Notes under the pieces: generated by a model
Told to the model about the DNA's origin: nothing
Databases searched by the model: none
What the model saw: the letters and a program-made list of their open reading frames with translations, nothing else
Shown here: one piece after another, positions 11,306 to 21,720 of the stretch
How the letters are laid out: each line of letters begins with the position of its first letter
Position numbering within the stretch: the first letter of the stretch is position 1
Translations under genes and position numbers: made by a program
Assembly (NCBI RefSeq): GCF_001649575.2
Contig: NC_051445.1
Coordinates: 31,537,733 to 31,601,732 of the forward strand
DNA length: 64,000 nucleotides
Direction of reading: 5' to 3'
Source of the DNA: Kryptolebias marmoratus
Taxonomy: Eukaryota > Chordata > Actinopteri > Cyprinodontiformes > Rivulidae

Positions 11306-12344
11306 TAGGGCTGCAACAACGAATCGATAAAATTCTATGATTAAAAGCGTTGGCAACAAAATTTATTATCGATATGTGTCGCGCAATTTATGTGTCGCAG
11401 AAACGGTGACGTCACCCGCAGCGTGTTGTCAAATCTGAACAAACTCCGTCCGCTCCGTATGTTGATGAAGAAGCTACGGCTCCTCTTCCTCACTGCAAAC
11501 TTTCTTTCTGCTACTCCATTACCGTTTTGGGGGGCATGTTTTACTCACTGCAGGTTAGAATCTGCTGAATAGGGTTTTGTGTTTAGTCTTAAAGTTGTTA
11601 AGCAGCAGAACTANNNNNNNNNNNNNNNNNNNNNNNNNNNNNNNNNNNNNNNNNNNNNNNNNNNNNNNNNNNNNNNNNNNNNNNNNNNNNNNNNNNNNNN
11701 NNNNNNNNNNNNNNNNNNNNNNNNNNNNNNNNNNNNNNNNNNNNNNNNNNNNNNNNNNNNNNNNNNNNNNNNNNNNNNNNNNNNNNNNNNNNNNNNNNNN
11801 NNNNNNNNNNNNNNNNNNNNNNNNNNNNNNNNNNNNNNNNNNNNNNNNNNNNNNNNNNNNNNNNNNNNNNNNNNNNNNNNNNNNNNNNNNNNNNNNNNNN
11901 NNNNNNNNNNNNNNNNNNNGTTCCTAAAGAAAGGGAGTGATTGAGTGCATCTCCTAGTGTGTGCACCATGTGTCATGGTTCCATGATTGAAGCTTTACTT
12001 GTTCTCAACACAAATGTTAATGTGAAAGACTCAGGGCCTTTAAACAACAAAATGCCTCTGTTTTGCACTTTATTAAAAAGTAGCATCCACATTTATTTTT
12101 TGGGATATAGTATACATTTTTTATATTTTTGTTGACATTTAGTTTTATTTACTAAAGTTATTTGACATTTCTCTTAGTTTTATTTCTTTATCACAACTAA
12201 CTATACAGGCAGCTACATGTTTTTGTTCAGTAATCTATGCAATTCCAAACGGCTGGGGGTTCCAAGACGAGCGATTAATCAATTAATCGAGAAAATAATC
12301 GCCCGATTAATCGATTATTGAAATTATCGTTAGTTGCAGCTCTA
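11306..12344. mobile_element. hAT element with 8-bp target-site duplication, contains a gap
   Basis: The termini are TAGGGCTGCAACAACG on the left and GTTGCAGCTCTA on the right, imperfect inverted repeats. The flanks carry identical GTTTTAAG copies at 298-305 and 345-352 of their respective kilobases (11298-11305 and 12345-12352). An 8-bp duplication is diagnostic of hAT. No transposase is visible. 11614-11919 is N, so the internal length is uncertain. Confidence 0.92.
11614..11919. other. Assembly gap (N)
   Basis: A run of N inside the hAT element. Any open frame through it is artificial. Confidence 1.
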
Positions 12345-12659
12345 GTTTTAAGTGTTTGGCATAACTGTGTGACTCGGTGGTTCGCTTAGGAAACAACAGC
12401 AAATTACAGAACCAATGACACTAGAAAAACAAAAAATAAATAGCCTCCGTGTCATGTAAAGAAAAGGATTTCATACGTTTTTAAATAATATTTTTATATT
12501 ATATTATTTTTATGAAAAAATAATGTTTTTTTTCTTAACAACTTCCATATATTGAGAATTGACAAATTCAACTTTAATTCTTGGTCAGAACTTTATATGA
12601 CATGGAGGTTATTTCATTTGTTTTTCCAAGTGTCAATGTTTTGATAATTTGTTGATGGT

Positions 12660-13160
12660 CCCTAATGCCCCTTTTCTACCGGCTCTAAAGGTCCCGGCTC
12701 CAATCTATTCGGCTTGCTTTGCACGCGTTTCCACCGGCATTTTTTCTAGGCTGGTCCCTGCTTTTTTGGTCCCTGCTTCGGAGTCGGGCCAGCTGGGCCA
12801 GCCGGGTCGCCCTGCTTCGTGGGTGACGCAAGCTTAGCTCCTGTTCACTCATTGGTCGTGGGTGTGACCAGATGCAAGCATAAAGAGCGAAGGTAGGAAT
12901 ATAAACAACAGCGTTAGCTTACCCTGCAACGTTTCTGCCGTCTGTCCCCCAGCTGAAGGCGCTGTAAAGCCTGAAATCTCCGGCGGATAACAGCTGTCCT
13001 ACTCCGCGCAACAATCACAGCATCCAGAGCATTTCTTACACTGCGCCTCACTTCCTGAAGTCTCAGGAGAATCCCCAGAAGTTTAAAAAACAGCAACAAC
13101 ACAGGGCCAACGTTGTCCATAGCGCTTTCCTTGTTTCCACAAATGGCGTTTTGGTAGTGC
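12660..13160 (-). mobile_element. Probable DNA transposon fragment, superfamily uncertain
   Basis: CCCCTTTTCTACCGGCTCTA at the left resembles TIRs seen on fish PIF-like elements. The - strand 13171-12914 encodes an Arg/Leu-rich peptide (ARSRTAVIRRRFQALQRLQL). The block interrupts the minisatellite. No target duplication was identified, so the assignment is tentative. Confidence 0.4.
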
Positions 13161-14429
13161 CTTTGGTGCAACCATATTCAGTGCTTTTTTGTGCAACCAA
13201 GTCCCGTGTTTTAAGTGTGTTTGGTGTGACTACAGGCAGTGTTTTAGTCTGTTTGGCATTACCAGGGTTAGTGTTTTTATTGATCGGCGTGACTGTGAGA
13301 AGCGCTTTTAATGTGTCTGGCATGACCGTGCAGTGTGCACTTTTTTTTAAGTGTGTTTGCCGACTGTGCAGTGTTTTTAGTCTGTTTGCAGTGACAGTAT
13401 GCAGTGTTTTCAGTGTGTCTGGCATGGTCCACAGTGATTTTAGTGTGTGCCTGTGCCATGCTTTTTGAGCGACCATTTCCAGTGGTTTAAATGTGTTTTG
13501 CATGACTATAAGTGTTTGTAGTGTGTTTGGTGAGACTCTGCGCATTGTTTTTAGTCTCTTTGCCCTGACAGTATGCAGTGTTTTTAGTGTGTTTTGCGTG
13601 AAGATGTGCAATGTTTTTTGTGTGATCATGTGCCAAGATTATTTGTATTTGGTGTGACAAATGTGCTGTGCTTTTTGTGCGACCATTTCCAGTGTTTTTA
13701 CTTTGTTAGCTTGACCATTATCCTCGTTTTGAGTGTGTTTGTCATGAGTATGATCAGTCTTTTTGGTGTGTATGGCATGACCATATGCAGTGGTTTAAGT
13801 GTGTCTGCTGTGACCATGTGTGGTGCTTTTTGTGCAACCATTTGCAGTGTTTTTAGTGTTTGGCGTTACTGGGGTCAATGTTTTTATTGATCGGCATGAT
13901 TGTGAGCAGTGTTTTCAATCAATCTGGCGTGACTGTGTGCTATGTTTTGAGTCTGTTTATCGTGATAGTCCACAGTATTTTTAGTGTGTTTGGCATGAAT
14001 ATGTGTAGTGTTTTTTGTGTCTGGCGTGCATTTAATGTGTTTGGCGTGACCACGTTAAGTGTTTTTAGCATGTTTGGCTTGACTGCACTATGTTTTTAGT
14101 CTGTTTGTTGTGGTGGTCGGAACTGTGCACAGTACTTTTAGCATGTTCGGCATGACCATGCGCCGTCTTTTTTGAGTGATCGTTTCCAATGTTTTTTGGT
14201 GTGTTTAGTGTGACCATGATCAGTGTTTTTTAGTGTGTTTGATGTGATAGTGTCCAGTGTTTTGTGTGATTTGTGTGACCATGCGCTGTGTTTTTTTGTG
14301 CATTTACTGTGACCATGTGAGGTGTTTTTAGTGCGACCGTGTGCAGTGTTTTTAGTGTATTTGGAGACAGCGGGCAGTGTTTTTGGTGATTGGTGAGACC
14401 ATATGCATTGATTTCAGTGAATTCAGGCT

Positions 14430-14970
14430 GACCATTTGCAGCATGGTGGCTAATTTGCAGATAATGCCATTTTGTAGTCTCTTTTTTTTATTTAGCTCAT
14501 GTATAAGATTGAGCACACTAAGCTCTCCATCTAGACAAATATGCAAGTCGTGATTGTTTGAGATTTGCATTCAGTGCTGTCCCTTTGTCGCCAGGTACTT
14601 TGACAAGGAGTAGCCATGATCTCTATACAACTGTACTGTTCTCAGTACTCCAGGGCAGGGTAGGGGCTGATGCAGCAGCTAACAGCTAGCCTTAGTTCCA
14701 GTGGCGAATAAAATGGTGTAGGTTCACTGAGGACACTCCGGGGATATTGACAACTTTAAATTCTAAGGCTGTCACATTTACATGGTAATACATCAACACC
14801 ACCTCGGTATATTAGAAACCACCCATTCATTCATTTTTATCCCTCCCAGTCTATGGGTCGGACCTTAACTAAAAGCAGCAATAGAACCGCTGCCAGAACC
14901 CGCTCAGACTGCACTGATGGATCGATTCACAACCCACTGACCCCCCACGGACCGTGAAAATTCTCAGTCG
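14430..14970. other. Intergenic DNA, nothing recognised
   Basis: Lies between the minisatellite and the GC-rich island. No domain, RNA or repeat family is recognised. Confidence 0.4.
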
Positions 14971-14979
14971 CTACGAGAT

Positions 14980-15620
14980 CAGTCCACATATTGATGGAAA
15001 TCTGATGACAGCGGTCCGCTAACGCAGGAATGGGGCGATGCTGCTGCAGACCAACACGAGACAAGCCCCTCATCGTGTATGTCTCCACGAGAACATGGTG
15101 GTTCTGCTCAGCATCGGGCCATCGCAGGCTGAAGCTTCCCCCTCCATTTGCCGAGCTTTGACAGAGGCACGAGGCCGGCTGTGTGTTCGGATCCCGTTAC
15201 CACAGACCGCCTGCACACAGTGCACAGCCTCGAACATGATGAACACAACCAGCAGCGGTGCCCCTAGTCACCGATTCAACACAAACTCTGCCCGTCAGTT
15301 TCTTACCTCAGGCGGGGTGTCGAACCAAGTTTCCTTCAGCAGCCATGATGTTCCGAACCCCTATCTTCCTTCGTCCACACGAACCGAGCCCCCTCCTTCG
15401 GGTCAGTCGCTCGTATTCCCCAGTAGAAAATAATATCCAAGTATTGCAAAGCACCGTTTTTTGCAGCTAAGGATCCAGGCTGTTCGCTCTCAGCACAGAT
15501 GGGTTCTTTTCTCCGGAGCTGGACAGAGTTCGGTGTGAGCAGGGACGGATTACCGGTTCAGCTAGCCATGCAGAGGAGGCAGTCCGCGGAGTCTAACACT
15601 GACAGCTGTACTCTAATAAA
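14980..15620. promoter_or_regulatory. GC- and CpG-richer island with a strong - strand splice donor
   Basis: This stretch is distinctly richer in CpG than its flanks. On the - strand a strong donor (CTGAG|GTAAGA, boundary at 15307) lies downstream of an ATG at 15346. That frame (MAAEGNLVRHPA) stops one base before the donor, so any exon is probably 5' untranslated. No partner exon or gene family is recognised; alternatively it is a retrocopy or TE promoter. Confidence 0.35.
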
Positions 15621-15639
15621 CCCCGTTTACATCAACGAC

Positions 15640-16290
15640 ATGACTTATTACATGTAAAGATCATCCTACAGAAATAATGTGTGATAAACTGATCAGTAAT
15701 CCGGTCTGTTTTCTTATTGGTTAAAAAAGCTAACGTTGGCTGGCTAGCTAGCTAGCTAGTAGCATGCTATCTAATAAAACAGTGTCATTGGAACTGGAAG
15801 GCAGTCTGTACATTGCAAGGTGATTGACAGCTAAACTCACTCAACGGATTAATCTTCAAACGCAATGAAATGAAAACTGTATTTTCGTAGAAAAGTGCAT
15901 CTAGCCTTGTTCTGAACAGCCCCTGTGATGGGAATATTGGTCAGAGGAAAGGGGCTGCATCCAGCGCGCGCTCCCGACAGCACGCAAGTATCACCAAGCG
16001 CGCTCCAGAGACATTACCCACAAAATGGCTGCCAAAACAATCTGCTAATAGTGGCACAAAGTTTGACTTGGTGCTCCTGACAGGACGAACCTGGCAGTTT
16101 ATTCTAACGAAAACATGATGGAACCAAGGTTCTGACAGATATTGGGCTAGTTAAATTCAGCCTGTAATACTGAGGGTAAATTCAGCCTAAATGAAATGTT
16201 TCAACATATTTTTAAAATTAAATTAGGCCAAAGATAACTCTTCCTTCTACTATTCAAGTTCAATTTTCAGCCTAAGCTGAATGTTTAATC
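15640..16290. other. Intergenic DNA, no gene recognised
   Basis: Contains a short (CTAG)n-like run near 15745 and GC-rich patches, but no credible coding exon. Confidence 0.4.
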
Positions 16291-16299
16291 ATATTAACT

Positions 16300-16690
16300 T
16301 ACAACACAAATTCCATCAGTTGGGACTTTGTGTAAAATGTCAAGTAAAACAGAATGCAATGATTTGCAAATCTTATATAATATCCTATTTTTTCACAACA
16401 GTCAACACATTAAATGTTTAAACTAAGAAATTATACATTTGTCTTTTTTTAAAATAAGATCAATTTTAAAGATAAAAGAAACATATGAAAAAAGTTGGGC
16501 AATGCTGTAAAAGTAGTATGAATAAAATAAAAAAAACAGTTGGAGGCGCATTTTTGCAATTAATCAGATTAACTGGCAACAGTTTCAGTAAGAGGACTGG
16601 GTATAAAGTAAAGCATTTTAGAGAGGCAGAGGTTGGCCAGTCTGTGAAAAACTCTCTAAAATTGATGAAGTAACATAAGAATAATGTTCC
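16300..16690. mobile_element. Non-autonomous DNA transposon fragment (TGCAATGATTTGCAAATC family)
   Basis: GTTGGGACTTTGTGTAAAAT followed by AACAGAATGCAATGATTTGC is a widespread fish repeat, and a second copy lies at about 36690-36790. I associate it with Kolobok-like or similar TTAA elements, but the superfamily is uncertain. Confidence 0.5.
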
Positions 16691-16734
16691 TGAATGGAAA
16701 ATTAGAAAGACTTCGAAGATACTACAGTTCGTGA

Positions 16735-17285
16735 TAGAATATATCTTTATTGTCATTGCACACACATGCTGCACAATGGAATTTAGTTAAATCTCTTTCT
16801 ATGCTCCAGCAAATAAAACCAATATGAAAAAAATACAGTTTAATAGTATAAAACACAATAAATAATGACGCTAAAAGAGACCCAGGCTTAAGACACACGC
16901 ACACACACAACTGCATTTTTTCAGCACAGAGTTCAGAGTTTAGTCCAATGAAGCCTGTTAGTTTTCCCCTTTAGTGTCCTGAAGCGTCTTCCAGAGGGCA
17001 GCAGCTGGAACAGAGAAAGTCCAGGGTGGATGGGTCTTGGAAAATGTTCTGTGCTCTTCTGTGGCAGCAAGCATTGAGCAGGTCCTCAAGGGAGGGCAGA
17101 GAACAACCAATGAGTTTTTTGAGCTGTGTTTAGGACTCTCTGGAGTGTTTTCCTGTCTGCTATCGTGCAGCTGCTGAACCACATGTACAGACAGTTTGTC
17201 AAAACGCTCTTAATTGAGTAGTGGAAGAGGGACACTAGTAGAGTTTGGGCCAGAAGGTTGTTCCTGAGAACCCTCAGGAACAACC
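16735..17285 (-). mobile_element. LINE 3' fragment (Rex/CR1-like)
   Basis: The - strand reads NCLYMWFSSCTIADRKTLQR, VLNTAQK and, in another frame, LEDLLNACCHRRAQNIFQDP. This is the typical region after the RT thumb of the same fish LINE group as 9905-10531. The end reads ATCTTTATTGTCATTGCACA at 16742 (+ strand), a typical tail. Confidence 0.75.
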
Positions 17286-17545
17286 TTCTCGATAATTTTG
17301 GTGGTGTTTACATTCCATTCTGGAGGTTGTCCTCCAGATGCACCCTTACGAACCCCTAGGACTGACACTGTGACATCTTTCATCAACTTTTGTGAGGACG
17401 TGTGTGTTCCAACCAAAACTTTCAAGCCATGGTTTTCATTCAAACTGAGAGAACTCCATTAGGCTAAGGAGGAGGCCTGCAGTGGTGGAGACAGGGTTAT
17501 GTTAAAAGAGATCAGAGCAGCTGAAAGAAACTACTCTAAAAAGCC
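17286..17545. other. Spacer between two LINE fragments
   Basis: GTTCCTGAGAACCCTCAGGAACAACCTTCTCG at 17259-17290 forms a short local inverted repeat (TTCCTGAG...CTCAGGAA). The segment 17298-17455 on the - strand keeps an open frame without a recognised domain. Probably further LINE sequence. Confidence 0.35.
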
Positions 17546-17559
17546 AAAAAAAAAACAGG

Positions 17560-18780
17560 TTTTCAGGCAGTGACTGTGTATTTGTGGAGAGGACTGCAGG
17601 ACATTACCAGTCACAGAAGATCATCCCCTCATGCTAATGCAACCAAAGACCTGGATGACGACCTCAGTGTCTTCTACTGCAGGTTTGAAAAGGACACATT
17701 GTCGTGTGTTACCCACCTCAGTCCAGCACCACTGGCTATCTTCACACCTCACATCCCCACTCAGAATACATGAGGATCCTTCTCTACAAACAGAAAATAA
17801 GAAAGCGCCAGGCCTAGATGGTGTCTCCCCTTCCTGCCTTAGAACCTGTGCTGACCAGATGGCTGCAGTCTTCACCCAGCTCCTTAATCACTCACTGGAG
17901 CTGTGCAAAGTTCCTGCTTTAAATGCTCCACCAACATCCCAGTCTCCAAGAAACCATTTATTGCAGGTCTGAATGACTACAGGTCTGTTGTTCTGACATC
18001 TGTAATCATGAAAACCTTTAAACGACTGGTGCTAGCCCATCTGAAGGACATCACAGGACCCCTGATGGAACCCCTTCAATTTACCTACCTGGTTATCAGG
18101 TCAGTGGATGATGCAGTAAATATGGGACTGTACTACATCCTGCAGCACCTCAACTGCCCAATGACTTACCACATACCCTCCTCCAAACTTTTCCAGCTCA
18201 GTGTGTCCCCTGCCATCTGTCAGTGGATCACCTTCTTCCTGAGAGACAGGAGACAGCAAGTGAGGAATGAAACTTCAGACACACAGACCTTCTCCCTAAA
18301 CACCAATGACTGCACCTCCTCACCCCCACCCACTGAAATCCTGATGTTTGCAGTTCACACCATGGTCGTCAGTCACATACAAGATGATGACAAGTGTGCA
18401 TACTGGAGGGAGGTTGATCGGCTGGTGATTTGATGCAGGCACGACAATCTGGAGCTTTACTCACTCAAGACTGTGGAGATGACAGTGAACTATAACACCC
18501 CACCCCCACTACCATACAATACAATATAAAAGCTGCCCTGTGTCACCCATACACTCCTTCAAGTTCCTGGAAACCACTATCTCCCAAGACTTGACATGGG
18601 AGAAGATCTCCTCCATCCTCAGGAAAGCCCAACAAAGGATGTACTTCCTGCATCAGCTGAGGAAGTCTGCTGCAGAAGTTGCTGATCTAATATTACACAC
18701 TCACTGAATCAGCCCTGTGCTCCTCTATGACAGTGTTGTTTAGAGCATCCACCAAGTGGGAGAGGAACTGACTGCATTGG
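17560..18780 (+). mobile_element. LINE reverse-transcriptase remnant, internally deleted
   Basis: The frames read LQDITSHRRSSPHAN, DDDLSVFYCRFEKD, KKAPGLDGVSPSCLRTCADQ, LNDYRSVVLTSVIMKTFKRL, LAHLKDITGPLMEPLQFTYL and SVDDAVNMGLYYILQHLNC, the conserved RT fingers/palm sequence of a fish jockey/CR1/Rex-like LINE. The segment holding the first catalytic Asp after ILQHL is deleted, and the FADD box reads FAVH, so the enzyme is inactive. Text further right to 18780 is the decayed thumb and C-terminal region. Confidence 0.85.
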
Positions 18781-18884
18781 AATGTGAGGACAGCAGAAAC
18801 AATTAGCCTCCCTGCTCTCCACACAGGACTTGTACTCTTCAAGAAGTGAAAGGTTTCAGTCTTCAAGACTTGTACTCTTCAAAC

Positions 18885-19120
18885 TTCCAAAGTTGCGCCG
18901 CTCAAGGTGGCTGCATGTTGGAGTAGCTCTGTTACATTCACTCTGAGATACTGCTTTTGAATATTTTATTTCTCTTTTTTTCTTGATGTTAATCACATTT
19001 TTTGGATCATTATTTCCTCTGGTATCTAATGTTGTGCAACTGGAAGGATTTTTACTGAAACCTTTTTACTTTTGGACATTTTGTTATGATGCGTAACCAT
19101 GGCAACACGTGTTAAATGTG
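18885..19120 (+). mobile_element. LINE-associated untranslated segment
   Basis: CAAGGTGGCTGCATGTTGGA, TTATTTCTCTTTTTTTCTTG and GATGCGTAACCATGGCAACA are phrases I associate with the untranslated parts of the same fish LINE group. No coding. It sits directly left of the histone H3 fragment. Confidence 0.4.
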
Positions 19121-19254
19121 AAGAGCCCTGAGGTTCAGTCCTGGTCCGGGAGATCTCCCAGGACTTCAAGACCGACCTGAGCTTCCAGAGCTCAGCCATC
19201 ATGGCTCCGCAGGAGGCCAGCAAGGCTCACCTGGTGGGACTCTTTGAGGACACC
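19121..19254 (+). pseudogene. Histone H3 gene fragment
   Basis: The + frame from 19141 reads [20 protein letters not shown] followed by [18 protein letters not shown]. This is the alpha-2 helix region of histone H3 (in bovine-type numbering about residues 70-107), with substitutions R to S, V to I, L to P, E to K and Y to H. Just left, CTGAGGTTCAGTCCTGG resembles the preceding H3 codons with small deletions. Homology stops abruptly on both sides, at LINE-like sequence. It is a fragment of about 134 bp, not a functional histone gene; no stem-loop or start is present. Confidence 0.88.
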
Positions 19255-19425
19255 AGGACAGAGGACACATCGGGACAGACCGCTACAAGAGAGCCTTCCT
19301 GCCCACTGCCATCAGCATCTATAACAACTCTTTAACAAAACCAGGGTTATGAGCTACAACAACATTTAATTTCCCTTTGGGATTAATAAAGTACTTTTGA
19401 ATTGAATTTTTATTGAATTGAAATA
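19255..19425 (+). mobile_element. LINE 3' terminus
   Basis: GACCGCTACAAGAGAGCCTT and CCCACTGCCATCAGCATCTA encode the terminal [16 protein letters not shown] motif of fish LINEs. It ends TTTGGGATTAATAAAGTAC with TTGAATTGAA repeats. Confidence 0.75.
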
Positions 19426-19737
19426 GAAAACAAGCAAGAAAAATCACCTCTGACCCCTTACACTCTGAACACTTTCCTTTTCAACTCCTCTTATCTGGCA
19501 GGAGATGCAGAAGTCTATAGACCAGAACTAGCCACCATAATAACAGTTTTTTCCCCACAAGTCATCACCCTTTTAAACAACTAACTAGTCTATATTTTAC
19601 TTTATACATTTTACTTCATGTAATATTAAACTATCTAAATCATTCATACTGCATATTAGCTGCACCTTATGAACTCATCTGAAGCACACTGTTTATATAC
19701 TGTGCAGTATTTGTAAATATGTCTTATTGTGTAAGTA

Positions 19738-19905
19738 TTGTTTTGTGTTGTTCCATACTACCTGGGAGAAACCATGGTTGTCATGGATGGGATATCTATT
19801 CATGGATCTCCTATTCATGATGTGCAGCTGACACATCTGCAGGAACTGTGTGATGCCATTATGTCAATATGGAAAATGTTTCCGAACATCTTGTTGCATC
19901 TACGC
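19738..19905 (+). mobile_element. Possible DNA-transposon transposase remnant
   Basis: The frame VQLTHLQELCDAIMSIWKMF resembles the C-terminal part of Tc1/mariner-type transposases in fish. Only about 40 residues are recognisable, so the call is weak. Confidence 0.35.
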
Positions 19906-19936
19906 CATATATATATATATATATATATGTATATGG
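19906..19936. repeat. (AT)n microsatellite
   Basis: About 11 AT dinucleotides with one G interruption. Confidence 0.95.
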
Positions 19937-20193
19937 CCCCTACTTTTCAAGTGCTCAATGATTCAGTAAGTTTACGCTGCGTAATTCTGAGCCAAAACAA
20001 TTTGTAAATGTTCCTTTTGCTTTGTAGAAGACTGATATAGCTTTGTTTTATGTAAATATTTTGTATTGCAGCAAAAGCTTTTTGTGGATGTAAATTCAGT
20101 CAACCTATAATTTTTCATAAAGTTGGATACAAAATCTGCAGTTTGTTTTATTTTTCATTTCTTTCTTTTTTACCCAACCCCCTGCTGCAACTT

Positions 20194-20425
20194 ACTCTGG
20201 TCTGTCCAATCTATAACAAATGCAGATAACAACTGATTTGAAAACATTGTTGCAATGTTATGTGTTGTTTGGCTTGGAAATGTTCTATATTCTGTCCTTT
20301 TGCTGCTCATTGCTATAACTCTTTAAATTATTTGCTCCATTTTTGAGTCTAAAGAAACAGATCAGATCCACCTGTGCTCTATGCAGCAATGGTTAATTAA
20401 AAAGTTAACTGGGACAGACCAGAGT
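20194..20425. mobile_element. Possible short TIR element (MITE-like)
   Basis: ACTCTGGTCTGTCC at 20194-20207 is repeated as an exact 14-bp inverted copy at 20412-20425, with about 200 bp of AT-rich non-coding DNA between. No clear target duplication was seen. Confidence 0.45.
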
Positions 20426-20794
20426 GTCATAGTTTTCGGCTAATATTTTTTCTGTTTACATGAAGCTAAGAGCAGCTCTGATCTGTGTGACTAGAAACCC
20501 TGATTTACAAAAATATTTATTGTATTTGTGACAGTTCAAGAAAGTGCCACTTTAGTGGTTTTTTAAAATTAATATTATTTTTGTTGTTGTTTTTTGGCAT
20601 TTGGACAACATTGGATCAGGTCCAGTACCAAAACTGCAAGTCTTAATAACCCTGAAACCTGGACTAAATTGTTTTATACTAAAATAATCTTTTTATTTTG
20701 TTTCCGGTACAGCATAGGAAATAGACATGTTTGCCGATGCTTGTCATGGCCTTAGAATTGTCCCATTCCACTCTCCGTAGATGCTGACTAACGG

Positions 20795-20964
20795 TTTGTG
20801 TTGATGACGTGTAGCCGGAAGGCTTTCTGAGCTGCAGCTAGCTGTAGCACAGCTCTCCCTTAACACCGCTGTTTGTGTTTTTACAGTTCATTATGAAATC
20901 TGCACATTTATCACCTGGCTGTCTGGTAAAATACAACATAAGATAAGACAGATCCACTGCACAG
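20795..20964 (+). promoter_or_regulatory. preb: Candidate preb promoter and non-coding first exon
   Basis: TGATGACGTGTAG at 20802-20814 contains a TGACGTG core as bound by ATF6/XBP1/CREB-type factors. It is followed directly by GCCGGAAGG, an ETS-type site. A donor ACAG|GTAAAT lies at 20964/20965, and an acceptor TTCTACAG|GTG ends at 21926, 30 bases before the preb ATG, so 20820-20964 is a plausible 5' untranslated exon. An 18-codon upstream ORF including its stop (20893-20946) would lie in it. The transcription start is not visible from sequence; this is inference. Confidence 0.5.
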
Positions 20965-21329
20965 GTAAATAAATTCAACTGTTATATGATGACCAGAGCT
21001 AAAGAGCATTAGCTGCGGTGTTGCTGCTAACTAAGGTTAGCAATAATATGTCGTCGTTTCCTCATTGAAAACAAAACTACTACTCTGTCATTATTTAAAT
21101 ATGCTGTTACTAATGGCATATGTGGGGACGGGACTGAACTCAGGCTGTAAATGTTAAATAATGAATAAATGAACGTGTAGTGTCTGTGAGTCAGAGCTCA
21201 GTGACAGACAAGTTAAAGTCAAACTCACTTCACTAAAAATAGGACTTCTGCTCCATCTTACGAGCTTGCTGTCACATCCTAATGTTAAAAAAGAGCATTA
21301 GGGCCACTCATAAAAAAATGAGGAGGTAG

Positions 21330-21720
21330 TTTTTTTTCTATTTAATCTGTTAGCAAAATATCATGTTTTACTGGACAGATTTTAATGAAAGTCTTAGAAA
21401 GTTATCAATGGGTGTACATCTACCATTGATTGTTTGGAGTCAGCACAGTTCAGGATGGCTGTCACAGCTAGCTAAGCAACCCTAGAAAACACAAAAACGT
21501 TTACAACTGTAGTTTTACAAATATTGAGCTTTTATTTGGTGTGGTTATAGCTGAGAGTCACCCATAACAAATACTGTCAGAACTAACAGATCTCACAAGA
21601 ATGTGCATAACATTATTTTCAAGGTTTGACCAAAATGGCCACAACGTCATCATTTCTCAACACAAGATGATGTTAATTTAAACCTGTTGCATGAAAGGCA
21701 GTGAGCGGTATGCATCCTTT
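21330..21720. repeat. Interspersed repeat of unknown class (copy 1)
   Basis: Phrases such as CTGGACAGATTTTAATGAAAG, GTGTACATCTACCATTGATTG, ATTTGGTGTGGTTATAGCTG and CAAGGTTTGACCAAAATGG recur in the same order at 22820-23350. No coding capacity. The class is unknown to me; it is a repeat common in fish genomes. Confidence 0.65.

Larger units (their letters stand above)
11050..14425. repeat. Degenerate GTGTGTTTGGCGTGACC-type minisatellite array
   Basis: Units of roughly 32-42 bp of the form GTGTGTTTGGCGTGACC, then ATGTGCAGTGTTTTTA, repeat with heavy divergence in 11050-11297 and 13165-14425. The array is split by a hAT element (11306-12344) and by a further transposon-like block (12660-13160). 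Open frames in it read as a repetitive VFGVT/CSVFSV peptide and are not credible genes. A longer-period repeat is also visible: the block with TTTTTATTGATCGGC(G/A)TGA occurs near 13276 and 13885. Confidence 0.8.

Noticed and set aside
11577..11976. Open frames across the gap
   Set aside because: Made almost wholly of N; also applies to frames over 50083-50617 and 55721-56383.
13151..14099. Repetitive VFGVT / CSVFSV open frames
   Set aside because: Translations of the minisatellite in several frames; unit length is variable and not a multiple of three, so no constrained protein.
13165..14425. CRISPR-like direct repeats
   Set aside because: Repeats are degenerate, spacers are not unique, and the DNA is vertebrate.
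15038..15433. 131-codon + strand open frame in the CpG island
   Set aside because: No recognised domain; open frames are expected in GC-rich DNA and there is no splice support.
19141..19254. Functional histone H3 gene
   Set aside because: Only the middle of the protein is present, with substitutions at invariant positions and no start, tail or 3' stem-loop.
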